A stretch of DNA of 9,631 nucleotides from JARIHD01 sp041743655 (GTDB taxonomy: Bacteria > Patescibacteriota > Saccharimonadia > Saccharimonadales > UBA4665). The translations under genes were made by a program, and so were the position numbers. The notes beneath the pieces are model-generated. The model was not told the origin of the DNA and did not search any database. It saw nothing but the letters and a program-made list of their open reading frames with translations. Positions 1-6,626 of this stretch are shown one piece after another. Position 1 is the first letter of the stretch; every line of letters begins with the position of its first letter. The stretch spans positions 1 through 9,631 of the forward strand of contig JBGTMJ010000031.1 of assembly GCA_041743655.1 (NCBI GenBank), in the 5' to 3' direction.

Positions 1-1
1 G

Positions 2-217
2 TACCCACTTGTTAAAGTGCACGTTTCCAGTACTTCTCACCCGTTCTTTACCGGCGAAGAGCGTGTGCTCGACATGGAAGGCCGCGTTGACAAGTTCAAG
101 GCTCGTGCCAAGGCTGCTGAAGCCGCCCGCGAATCCCGTGCGAACGCTGCCAAAAAGCAGACTGCACGCAAGGCCGCAAAAGCTACCAAGACTGAAGCCA
201 GCAAAGCTGCAAAATAG
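2..217 (+). CDS. rpmE: 50S ribosomal protein L31, 3' part (5' end outside window)
   Basis: A structural protein of the large ribosomal subunit, cut off by the left edge. The frame is open from base 2 and reads YPLVKVHVSSTSHPFFTG, then GEERVLDMEGRVDKFKAR. The HPFFTG block, followed by a valine-aspartate/glycine-arginine-valine stretch and a basic end, is the C-terminal signature of L31. In zinc-binding L31 the residues just before HPF include cysteines (CSxCHPF). Here they are serines (SSTSHPF), so this is a zinc-free form as far as the visible part shows. The last 35 or so residues form an Ala/Lys-rich tail, longer than in short L31 proteins and probably disordered and RNA-contacting (inference). 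Methionine or valine codons inside the fragment, such as GTG at 17, are not the real start, because L31 homology continues upstream of them. An intrinsic terminator follows 16 bases after the stop codon, so it is transcribed separately from prfA. Confidence 0.88.
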   Translation, partial: YPLVKVHVSSTSHPFFTGEERVLDMEGRVDKFKARAKAAEAARESRANAAKKQTARKAAKATKTEASKAAK

Positions 218-233
218 TTACTTTGCTTACACC

Positions 234-271
234 AACCGTCTGAAACGTATACATTTCAGACGGTTTTCTTT
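234..271 (+). terminator. Rho-independent terminator after rpmE
   Basis: A perfect 10-bp GC-containing stem pairs CCGTCTGAAA (236-245) with TTTCAGACGG (254-263). Two further A-T pairs extend it (234-235 with 264-265). The loop is 8 bases. A T-rich run (TTTTCTTT, 264-271) follows directly on the + strand. This is the textbook intrinsic terminator layout, and it separates rpmE from prfA. It is the only strong terminator I see in the window. Confidence 0.88.
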
Positions 272-303
272 ATACATACACTAAAAGATTTGTTAACCAA
301 GGA

Positions 304-309
304 TATACT
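304..309 (+). promoter_or_regulatory. Candidate -10 box for prfA-prmC
   Basis: TATACT matches the sigma-70 -10 consensus at 5 of 6 bases. It lies between the rpmE terminator and the prfA ATG. Transcription would start near 316, leaving a leader of only about 7 bases with no room for a Shine-Dalgarno site. No convincing -35 box is present at 16-18 bases: 281-286 reads CTAAAA. The same hexamer sits just upstream of three other genes here, which raises its credibility. Confidence 0.5.
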
Positions 310-322
310 ATAGAGCGTAACT

Positions 323-1381
323 ATGGAACAAAAAGAACAGCACCTGCGAATCGAACTTTCCGAACTGGAAGAACGCTTAAGCGACCCTAGTGTTTTTGCT
401 ACCCGTGGATACCCCAAGCTTGCCAAGAGAAAGCAGGAGCTCGAAAACATCCTAGCGCTTTTTAATGAGCACAGTAAGCTGGCAAAAAGCCAAAGCGAAG
501 CTGAAGAGCTACTGCGTGGCGACGATATCGAGATGGTTGAGTTAGCCAAAGCTGAACTCGAAGAGTTGCAGGAGCAAATCAGCCGCAACAACTACGCGCT
601 ACAAGAGGCACTAACACCCAAAGACCCCAACGATGACCGTGACGTGGTAATCGAGATACGAGCAGCGGCAGGCGGAGACGAAGCGAGTCTTTTTGGAGCG
701 GATCTATACCGGATGTATATACGCTGGACAGAACGCAAACAATACAAGGTTGAGCTGATCAGTGAAAGCCCGTCAGAAGTTGGCGGATTCAAAGAAATAA
801 TTTTTGCAGTACACGGCACGGATATGTACAAGCAGCTCAAATTTGAAGCCGGGGTACACCGTGTGCAACGTGTGCCTAGCACTGAAAGCCAGGGTCGCAT
901 TCACACGTCTACTGTGACTGTGGCAGTACTGCCTGAAGCCGAGGAGACAGATATTGAAATTAGTCCCGGTGATTTACGTATCGATGTATACCGTTCCAGC
1001 GGCCACGGGGGTCAATCCGTCAATACTACCGACTCAGCCGTGCGCATAACTCATGTGCCAACTGGCATGGTCGTGACATGTCAGGACGAAAAATCTCAAA
1101 TTAAGAACAAAGACAAAGCTATGGGCGTATTACGTTCCCGATTGTTAGCCCAAAAGATCGAAGAAGAACAAAAACAACTGTCTGACTCGCGCAAAAAACT
1201 TATTGGGTCCGGCGACCGATCTGAAAAAATACGTACCTATAACTATCCGCAAGACCGGATTACAGACCATCGCATCGGCTACTCACGAAGTAATATACCA
1301 GGCGCTCTAAATGGTGAAATTGACGACATGATTGAGCACCTACAAGCATACGAACGCCAGCTTATCAATAACGAAGCGTAA
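323..1381 (+). CDS. prfA: Peptide chain release factor 1 (RF1)
   Basis: A cytoplasmic class I release factor that recognises UAA and UAG in the ribosomal A site and triggers hydrolysis of peptidyl-tRNA. It has 352 residues, close to the usual 355-360 for bacterial RF1. Residues 1-95 are the helical, coiled-coil-like domain 1. A GGDE block at 117-120 follows. The stop-codon recognition tripeptide is PST at 185-187 within RVPSTESQGRIHTS; RF1 proteins have PxT here and RF2 has SPF, which is why I call RF1. The catalytic GGQ is at 229-231, with Q231 the expected methylation target of PrmC. A basic KNKDKAM segment (261-267) follows, as is typical. The ATG at 323 gives a normal family N-terminus; no Shine-Dalgarno site precedes it. 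prmC starts 9 bases after the stop, so the two are almost certainly one transcript. Nothing suggests degeneration. Confidence 0.97.
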   Translation: MEQKEQHLRIELSELEERLSDPSVFATRGYPKLAKRKQELENILALFNEHSKLAKSQSEAEELLRGDDIEMVELAKAELEELQEQISRNNYALQEALTPKDPNDDRDVVIEIRAAAGGDEASLFGADLYRMYIRWTERKQYKVELISESPSEVGGFKEIIFAVHGTDMYKQLKFEAGVHRVQRVPSTESQGRIHTSTVTVAVLPEAEETDIEISPGDLRIDVYRSSGHGGQSVNTTDSAVRITHVPTGMVVTCQDEKSQIKNKDKAMGVLRSRLLAQKIEEEQKQLSDSRKKLIGSGDRSEKIRTYNYPQDRITDHRIGYSRSNIPGALNGEIDDMIEHLQAYERQLINNEA

Positions 1382-1390
1382 GCAGCACCC

Positions 1391-2200
1391 GTGGTCGTCA
1401 AAACATTTATCAGTGAGGCAAGCACAAAGCTCCAACGAGCTGGTATAGAAACTGCGCGGTTGGACTGTTTGGTTCTGCTAGAAGACGTCATGGGCTTGGA
1501 ACGTGCCCACTTGCTTGCTCATCCCGAAATGAGCATTCCAACGGCCAGACTAGTCATATTGAACACATATATTGCTCAACGATCGAAACATACCCCGCTC
1601 GCTTATATAAGGGGTCAGGCAGCATTTTACGGTCGTACATTCATAGTGGACAACCACGTTTTGATACCCCGCCCCGAAACCGAAGCGATGATTGACCTGC
1701 TTAAAAAAATGGATTTGCCTCTCAGGCCACGTATTGCCGACATTGGCACTGGGTCGGGATGCATTGGCATCACAGCTTTTTTTGAAATTGCCAATGCCAA
1801 TGTGTATTTATACGATATCGACAAAGATGCCGTGAACGTAGCCCTCAAAAATGTGCAGCTTCATAATGCGCGTGTTCACGTGGAGCACCAAGACTTATTG
1901 GGTGCAACGTACGAACAATATGACGTCGTACTTGCTAACCTGCCCTACGTTCCCGATAATTACGTAATAAACACCGCCGCCACACTCGAACCCAAACTAG
2001 CACTATTTGCTGGCAAGGACGGCTTAGACGTGTATCGTAACTTATGGAACCAGACAAAAGGTACTCATCACGTGCTTACTGAATCATTGGGAGCACAACA
2101 CGAGAACATGGCTCAACTTGCCAGAGAAGCCGGCTATACGCTAGTAAAAACACAAGGCCTTGCACAGCACTTCGCATATGTTAATACGGCAGTAAAGTGA
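1391..2200 (+). CDS. prmC: Release factor glutamine N5-methyltransferase (PrmC/HemK)
   Basis: Transfers a methyl group from S-adenosylmethionine to the GGQ glutamine of RF1 and RF2, which speeds peptide release. It has 269 residues, close to the 270-290 typical of the family. The first 75 or so residues are the helical RF-binding domain, followed by RGQAAFYGRTF (74-84) and LIPRPETE (91-98), both characteristic of PrmC. SAM-binding motif I is DIGTGSGCIG (117-126), and an acidic residue at the end of strand 2 lies in YDID (141-144). The catalytic motif is NLPY (183-186), where the family normally has NPPY. EPKLALFAGKDGLDVYR (200-216) is the usual late block. The start is GTG at 1391, 9 bases after prfA stops, with no clear Shine-Dalgarno site; translation may be coupled to prfA. 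The gene ends in TGA, which supports standard code use. It converges on the HtrA gene with only 19 bases between stops. Confidence 0.94.
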   Translation: MVVKTFISEASTKLQRAGIETARLDCLVLLEDVMGLERAHLLAHPEMSIPTARLVILNTYIAQRSKHTPLAYIRGQAAFYGRTFIVDNHVLIPRPETEAMIDLLKKMDLPLRPRIADIGTGSGCIGITAFFEIANANVYLYDIDKDAVNVALKNVQLHNARVHVEHQDLLGATYEQYDVVLANLPYVPDNYVINTAATLEPKLALFAGKDGLDVYRNLWNQTKGTHHVLTESLGAQHENMAQLAREAGYTLVKTQGLAQHFAYVNTAVK

Positions 2201-2219
2201 AGGTGTACATGGATATGTT

Positions 2220-3413
2220 TTACTCTCCCGGTGCTGCGCCAAGCGTTACATCAAAGCTCTGTTCTTGACCATCGCGCACAACCGTGATTTGTATCTTGTT
2301 TCCTGATTGATACTTGCCTAGTAGCGAAGTAAGGCCGCGTTTTTCATCTATTTTTTCGTTATTGATCTTAACTATGACGTCACCTTCCTTAAGACCAGCC
2401 TTGGCAGCAGGACCATCATCGATAATAGCATTCTGGCCCAAGAGTTCTGAGGGTGGCAGGTATGCTCCATGAGTAATCTTCAGCCCATATTTTTCAGCAA
2501 CACCAGGATTAACAGGTATAAACACTATTCCAAGATAGGGGCGCTCCAGCTTGCCTTTGTCTTTAACGCTTTTGATCATGCCGCTCACATCGTTGATAGG
2601 GATGGCAAAGCCAATGTTCTGGGCACCCCCAGCAGCAACAGCAGTGTTGATACCAATAACTTCGCCGTCTAGGTTCACGAGCGGACCGCCGGAATTACCC
2701 TGGTTAATCGCTGCGTCAGTCTGGAAGAGATTTACTAAGTTCTCACTTTCTGCCCCTGATGCATCACTGGCTCGAACGCTACGTCCAAAGCCCGAGATAA
2801 TACCTGACGTTACGGTGTTTTGTAACTGCCCCAAGGCATTGCCAATGGCAACAACTGGTTCACCAACTTCCATTCTGGTTGAATCACCAATAGTTGCAGG
2901 TTTCAGTTGCTTCCCTTTAGTATCCTTGATCTTTAAGAAAGCAATATCAAGTGAATCACTACTGGCAGTACGCCCGATAACTTCGACATTATCGAACAGC
3001 GTGCCATCCGAAAGTGTTACGCTCACACTTGTAGTACCGGCCGGGACAACGTGCCTGTTGGTTATTATGAGTCCATCCTCTGTAAGAATGATGCCTGTCC
3101 CGGCACCCTCTTGAATAACTGGCGTCTGGAAACCGAAAAAACTATCGACTGAGTTGCTTGCCGCCACCTTGACACCTATCGATACCACACTTGCACCTAC
3201 GTTCTTTGCAATACTGCTGATAAGCTGTCCTTGGGTCTTTAGAACAACCTGTTGTTTCTGGACGCTCTGAGTATCGCCGCCAATACCGTCACCGCCTAAC
3301 CGTCCGCCCAAGAAACCGGCAGCTGTGCTCACAAGAACAATTAGTGCAATAACTAGAAAACTCATCCTTGCTTTGCTGGGTTGTTTGGTCTCGTACTGCT
3401 GTTCTGCGGACAC
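2220..3413 (-). CDS. htrA: Membrane-anchored HtrA/DegP-type serine protease with PDZ domain
   Basis: A trypsin-fold protease expected to act outside the cytoplasmic membrane on misfolded or damaged exported proteins. It has 397 residues. A short charged N-terminus is followed by one membrane segment (about 17-39) and a Gly-rich linker. The protease domain spans about 65-285, with the full triad visible: His121 in TNRHVV, Asp156 in DSLDIAFLK and Ser241 in QGNSGGP. One PDZ domain follows, starting at YLGI (293-296) and running to the C-terminus. It carries a loop of about 35 residues before GPAAKAGL, so it may be extended. The start is GTG at 3413, chosen because AAGGAG lies nine bases upstream. 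It is last in a leftward operon after the LCP and membrane-protein genes. A TATACT box in the 36-base gap suggests it can also be transcribed alone. The single PDZ and uncleaved anchor resemble DegS and Gram-positive HtrA more than soluble two-PDZ DegP. Confidence 0.95.
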   Translation of the reverse strand: MSAEQQYETKQPSKARMSFLVIALIVLVSTAAGFLGGRLGGDGIGGDTQSVQKQQVVLKTQGQLISSIAKNVGASVVSIGVKVAASNSVDSFFGFQTPVIQEGAGTGIILTEDGLIITNRHVVPAGTTSVSVTLSDGTLFDNVEVIGRTASSDSLDIAFLKIKDTKGKQLKPATIGDSTRMEVGEPVVAIGNALGQLQNTVTSGIISGFGRSVRASDASGAESENLVNLFQTDAAINQGNSGGPLVNLDGEVIGINTAVAAGGAQNIGFAIPINDVSGMIKSVKDKGKLERPYLGIVFIPVNPGVAEKYGLKITHGAYLPPSELLGQNAIIDDGPAAKAGLKEGDVIVKINNEKIDEKRGLTSLLGKYQSGNKIQITVVRDGQEQSFDVTLGAAPGE

Positions 3414-3422
3414 TTAGAAATA

Positions 3423-3446
3423 CTCCTTATCTACAAGTAAAGTATA
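3423..3446 (-). promoter_or_regulatory. Candidate internal promoter -10 and strong RBS of the HtrA gene
   Basis: On the minus strand, TATACT (3441-3446) lies in the gap after the membrane-protein gene, and AAGGAG (3423-3428) sits nine bases before the GTG start. Initiation about seven bases past the hexamer would give a leader of about 21 bases that includes the Shine-Dalgarno site. No good -35 box is seen; the region 17 bases upstream reads GGGGTA and lies inside the upstream gene. The RBS is firm. The promoter is tentative and would let the protease be expressed independently of the operon. Confidence 0.5.
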
Positions 3447-3449
3447 CTC

Positions 3450-4199
3450 CTATACGATCTTGTTACCCCAATCCGAGAGTAGGAGCACGACCGCTATTAT
3501 GGCTGCCATAATAAATATAATCTGTTTCTGGATACCGCCCGAGAGCCGGTCATGGTGGTCCAGATAATACATTGCTGCTAGCCCAAACCCAATCGCGAGC
3601 AGTAACAGGACTGGCTGTGCGACAACTCCATAATAAAGTAGCCAATGTCCTAGCACCCACACCATAGCGGCACCAAAATATCCCCATATATAAGAGAGTA
3701 GCTTCGCGTAGGGTTCGTCAAAACTATCAAAAAAATGCCGGGCAGATAGGTGGCACACCAATCCGGTCGTAAGAACCAAACCCGCAAGCGGCCCATCGCC
3801 CCAGGCGATAAAAATCGCCATAAGGCCACAAAAGAGAGCAACGAGCGCTTGCACCGAGACCATTACCGTATCAGATGCCGGTTTGAGAACAAGGAGCCAA
3901 ACTGCATACACGCCAGCCCAAACGAGTTGCATCAGCTGGCTACCGCTATTAATCATAAACAGCAGTAACGACACACCCACAATAATATCCACGGCATTGG
4001 CACGTATATGAGTCGGCCAAAATCTTGGGCGGACAGCAAACATGCGCCACTTGCTAAACAGTATCGCTGCAAAGGCTATAGGCACAAAGTCCATCCTCAC
4101 CAGTGCAAACACCACTAGTGGCAGTAGCACGTTGAGTGCCAAATAGAAGACCTTTGAAAAACCATTGGCTGGCTTTATTCTAGCGATTAAGGGTTTCAT
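3450..4199 (-). CDS. Polytopic membrane protein of unknown function
   Basis: I do not recognise a family. The 249-residue product is strongly hydrophobic, with roughly eight or nine membrane segments (around 16-34, 38-50, 69-84, 89-105, 114-133, 137-150, 167-188, 194-212 and 224-242). It has no cleavable signal peptide and no large soluble domain. Charged or polar patches between helices include RPRFWPTHIRA (57-67), HLSARHFFDSFDEP (150-163) and DHHDR (214-218). The clustered His and Asp residues could be functional, but nothing proves metal binding or catalysis. The ATG at 4199 lies inside the end of the LCP gene (20-base overlap), with a weak AGG five bases upstream, so translational coupling to LCP is likely. 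Its position between a wall-polymer transferase and an envelope protease suggests an envelope role, such as lipid-linked precursor handling or membrane organisation (inference only). Codon use looks like that of its neighbours. Confidence 0.85.
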   Translation of the reverse strand: MKPLIARIKPANGFSKVFYLALNVLLPLVVFALVRMDFVPIAFAAILFSKWRMFAVRPRFWPTHIRANAVDIIVGVSLLLFMINSGSQLMQLVWAGVYAVWLLVLKPASDTVMVSVQALVALFCGLMAIFIAWGDGPLAGLVLTTGLVCHLSARHFFDSFDEPYAKLLSYIWGYFGAAMVWVLGHWLLYYGVVAQPVLLLLAIGFGLAAMYYLDHHDRLSGGIQKQIIFIMAAIIAVVLLLSDWGNKIV

Positions 4200-5865
4200 T
4201 CTTGCCTAAGATTATCACAAAGTTCGCAGTATCGGGCTTTATCGTGGTGTCTGGCAGCTTGCTAGTGGCTTTGACTTTAAAGCGTTTCTCGAGGTAGTTT
4301 TTGGTGTATGGCTTCTTGCCCTTCGTAAGGTCAACGATAACTGTTTGCTGATAATCCGATGCCGGCGCATCGCCTACTATACCAACAGTATAGCCATAGG
4401 AGCGCAATTCTTCCGCCTTTTCACCTGCCAAGCCAGGCGATACCGTACCATTGAGAATTGTAATTTTGGCATTTTCCTTTATGATATAGCCGTCTTTGAG
4501 GCTGCTGCGAATAAGTAATTGAATACCACTGTAGTCAGTGAGGCCAGCAATCGGCATAACAACAGATTGGCCATGTATTGAGCCTGTCCTGACTAACGGT
4601 TTGCTTGGAGAGGCCAGGTCTATAGAGGTAAAGTTACCGCCAATCTTTTTGCCGATGGTCATGAGCCGCAAGGCATCATCAATACTGATATCGGTGGCAA
4701 TGTGGTCCCCAAAAGCGTCCATCAACTGCGATATTTTTACCGGGTTTGAATAAGTGCCGGCTGAGGTAATCTTTTTAGACAAAGCCTGAATGAGCACCCG
4801 CTGCCTTTCGGCCCGGTCAAAGTCTCCGCGGGGACTTGTATGACGCGAACGAGCGTAAAATAGGGCTGCTTGGCCGTCAAGATGCTGTAGCCCTGGTTTA
4901 ACATTCAAGAGATAGTTTTTGCGCGTGGCTTGGTCCCACAACTTCTCTGTCACAGCAGTTTCTTTGGTAACATTAATATCAACCCCACCCACCGTATCAA
5001 CAGCACCACGGAATGCCTTAAAATCGACCATACCGTAGTAGTGGATTGGTATATCCAAGATAGATGCTACCTCGTCTTTGACCGCCTTAACACCAGCCAC
5101 TTCGGCAGCCTTTTTGTCACTGCCTTTGCTAGCAGCCCGCTGTTTGGCGTAGGCAAACACTGCATTAATCTTGGAAGAGCCACTTGACGTGCTAACCCAG
5201 AAGTCCCGGGGCACACTCACAAGGTCAGCTTTATAATTCACAGGGTCAATACTTGCTACCAGAATGGTATCAGTGAGGTCTGCTCCGGCATGGCCCTCCC
5301 CTCCCCGGCCAAGTAACAACATGTTAACACGCCCATCGCCTTCACCCTTTAAGAGCGCAGGGTCAACATTTGAATTAAGTGCAACTGCTGATCCGCCACC
5401 CTTGAATACCTGATGCAACTTGAAGTAACCCTTTGTAAACAAAAATCCCCCCACAGCAACAATCAAAACCAGGGCAACAAGACCGCCTTTAAGTGAAAAC
5501 TTACGAATCTTGCGCCAGTCACGGTGATGCTTCCGCTGTTTCTTACCTGGGGCATATTGCTTGTCAGTGATACCATCACTATTGGATGGTAAAGATGCTT
5601 GCAGCAAAGGGCTAGAGCTCTCAGGTCTGGATGCTGGGTTACCAGGACGGCCTGGGTGAGTGCCCGAGATGGGAGCGTTGGACAAATGATATCCGGACGG
5701 ACGCTTGAAATCACCGATTATACGGCCATTTGTACGCAAACTATCACCATGGATTAAAGCACGCCTACCCAAGGGACGGCCACTTAACTGAGGGCGAGAT
5801 GGAGCATTAATGATACCATCTATGGCTTGCCTCTGACCACGATGTTCTTTTCTTGGATCATTCAT
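4180..5865 (-). CDS. LCP-family (LytR-CpsA-Psr) cell-envelope glycopolymer transferase with LytR_C domain
   Basis: LCP enzymes move polyprenyl-phosphate-linked glycopolymers onto peptidoglycan or another acceptor outside the membrane. The 561-residue protein has a cytoplasmic N-terminus of about 120 residues rich in Pro, Arg, Ser and Gly. One membrane helix follows (about 124-145), then the LCP domain (about 178-368) and a C-terminal LytR_C-like domain (about 464-556). LCP hallmarks seen are VNMLLLGRGGEG, DLTDTILVASID, the SVPRDFWV arginine (residue 220), SKINAVFAYA, GGVDINV, and the YARSRHT...GDFDRAERQR block that supplies the polyphosphate-binding arginines. A TTG two codons upstream (5871) could also start the frame. 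I chose ATG at 5865 because an AAAGG motif is nine bases upstream of it but only three from TTG. It is the first gene of the leftward operon, divergent from lepB. The long disordered N-terminus is the unusual part. Confidence 0.93.
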   Translation of the reverse strand: MNDPRKEHRGQRQAIDGIINAPSRPQLSGRPLGRRALIHGDSLRTNGRIIGDFKRPSGYHLSNAPISGTHPGRPGNPASRPESSSPLLQASLPSNSDGITDKQYAPGKKQRKHHRDWRKIRKFSLKGGLVALVLIVAVGGFLFTKGYFKLHQVFKGGGSAVALNSNVDPALLKGEGDGRVNMLLLGRGGEGHAGADLTDTILVASIDPVNYKADLVSVPRDFWVSTSSGSSKINAVFAYAKQRAASKGSDKKAAEVAGVKAVKDEVASILDIPIHYYGMVDFKAFRGAVDTVGGVDINVTKETAVTEKLWDQATRKNYLLNVKPGLQHLDGQAALFYARSRHTSPRGDFDRAERQRVLIQALSKKITSAGTYSNPVKISQLMDAFGDHIATDISIDDALRLMTIGKKIGGNFTSIDLASPSKPLVRTGSIHGQSVVMPIAGLTDYSGIQLLIRSSLKDGYIIKENAKITILNGTVSPGLAGEKAEELRSYGYTVGIVGDAPASDYQQTVIVDLTKGKKPYTKNYLEKRFKVKATSKLPDTTIKPDTANFVIILGKNETLNR

Positions 5866-5879
5866 AAGCAATGACCTTT

Positions 5880-5908
5880 AGTATACCGTTTTAGGTAAAG
5901 GCAGTAAA
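5880..5908 (-). promoter_or_regulatory. Candidate promoter of the LCP-membrane protein-HtrA operon
   Basis: Read on the minus strand, TTTACT (5903-5908) and TATACT (5880-5885) are separated by 17 bases, matching the sigma-70 consensus at 4 of 6 and 5 of 6. This is the best-spaced promoter in the window. Transcription would start near 5873, about 8 bases before the ATG at 5865. The AAAGG motif at the edge of the -10 region would then lie outside the mRNA, unless initiation occurs further upstream. Confidence 0.6.
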
Positions 5909-5934
5909 CATGTGCGTAATAAGCCGAATTAGCG

Positions 5935-5940
5935 TATAGT
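5935..5940 (+). promoter_or_regulatory. Candidate -10 box for lepB (leaderless)
   Basis: TATAGT lies only 7 bases before the first lepB ATG at 5948, with a second in-frame ATG at 5951. Initiation at the usual distance would fall at about 5947, giving an essentially leaderless mRNA. No Shine-Dalgarno sequence is present and no good -35 box is visible (5912-5917 reads GTGCGT). It would sit back to back with the LCP operon promoter in an 82-base divergent region. Confidence 0.4.
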
Positions 5941-5947
5941 CTAGCTG

Positions 5948-6619
5948 ATGATGGCTCATGAAGACAACAGCTCGGAAGCGACGGCGAAGCATTCCATTAC
6001 GTACATGCCCCCGCAGCGGGCTGCCAGTCGTGATCCAAAAAAACGTGAAGGCGCGAGCAATGTGCTCACTACCATTGCCATACTGTTCCTAGCCCCTCTC
6101 GCAGCCCTTCTTATTACCGGATTCATATTTCAGTCATATCAGGTAGATGGAGCCAGCATGCAGACAACCCTCTACGGCAGTGACCGTTTGGTGATATGGA
6201 AAGTTCCTAAGACGTGGTCACGCATAACTGGCAACCCCTACGTACCAAAGCGGGGTGATGTGATCGTATTCTCGGAGAGCATGGTTACAAGCTATGGTCA
6301 GGGGCCCGGCAAACAGCTTATTAAGCGAGTTATCGGCTTACCAGGGGAGCGCGTGGTTATAAAAGATAATACTGTTACCTTGTACAGCCAGGAACATCCG
6401 GAAGGCTTGCAACCAGACAAATCCCTGTCTTATGGCAAGGTCATTACCAAAACATCCGGTGAGGTTGATGTGACAGTGCCAAAGGATTCAATATTTGTCT
6501 TAGGCGATAACCGTCCTGATTCGCTCGATTCGAGAGCTTTCGGAACAGTGCATATAAAAGACGTTGTTGGTAAACTCGTTTTGCGGGTATGGCCCGCTAA
6601 AGAAGTCAGAACGTTTTAA
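5948..6619 (+). CDS. lepB: Signal peptidase I
   Basis: A membrane-bound serine/lysine protease that removes signal peptides from secreted proteins on the outer face of the cytoplasmic membrane. It has 223 residues. A polar N-terminal extension of about 37 residues precedes a single membrane helix (about 38-61). Box B is YQVDGASMQTTL, with catalytic Ser70. Box C/D is KRGDVIVF (101-108), then LIKRVIGLPGE, with catalytic Lys126. Box E is LGDNRPDSLDSRAFG (185-199), matching the family GDNRxxSxDSRxFG pattern. One membrane segment is typical of Gram-positive-type SPase I rather than the two of E. coli LepB. Two tandem ATG codons (5948 and 5951) are possible starts, and no RBS separates them. The gene is divergent from the LCP gene and converges on parB with 7 bases between stops. 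It probably processes many exported proteins, perhaps including the kelch protein. Confidence 0.95.
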   Translation: MMAHEDNSSEATAKHSITYMPPQRAASRDPKKREGASNVLTTIAILFLAPLAALLITGFIFQSYQVDGASMQTTLYGSDRLVIWKVPKTWSRITGNPYVPKRGDVIVFSESMVTSYGQGPGKQLIKRVIGLPGERVVIKDNTVTLYSQEHPEGLQPDKSLSYGKVITKTSGEVDVTVPKDSIFVLGDNRPDSLDSRAFGTVHIKDVVGKLVLRVWPAKEVRTF

Positions 6620-6626
6620 ATTAGGT

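Noticed and set aside
290..309. TTGTTA (290-295) as the -35 for the TATACT at 304.
   Set aside because: The spacer would be only 8 bases, far from the required 16-18.
256..591. Minus-strand Ser-rich open frame at the start of prfA.
   Set aside because: Serine-rich composition is what the antisense of Glu/Lys/Leu codons in the RF1 coiled-coil region produces. No RBS or similarity supports it.
2191..2224. AGTAAA...TTTACT inverted repeat at the prmC/htrA junction as a terminator.
   Set aside because: The stem is only 6 bp and AT-rich, the loop is 22 bases and there is no T-run. It is expected by chance.
2551..3114. Plus-strand open frame of 187 residues opposite htrA.
   Set aside because: It is the antisense shadow of the protease gene, has no recognisable motifs, and the minus-strand product has an intact catalytic triad and PDZ domain.
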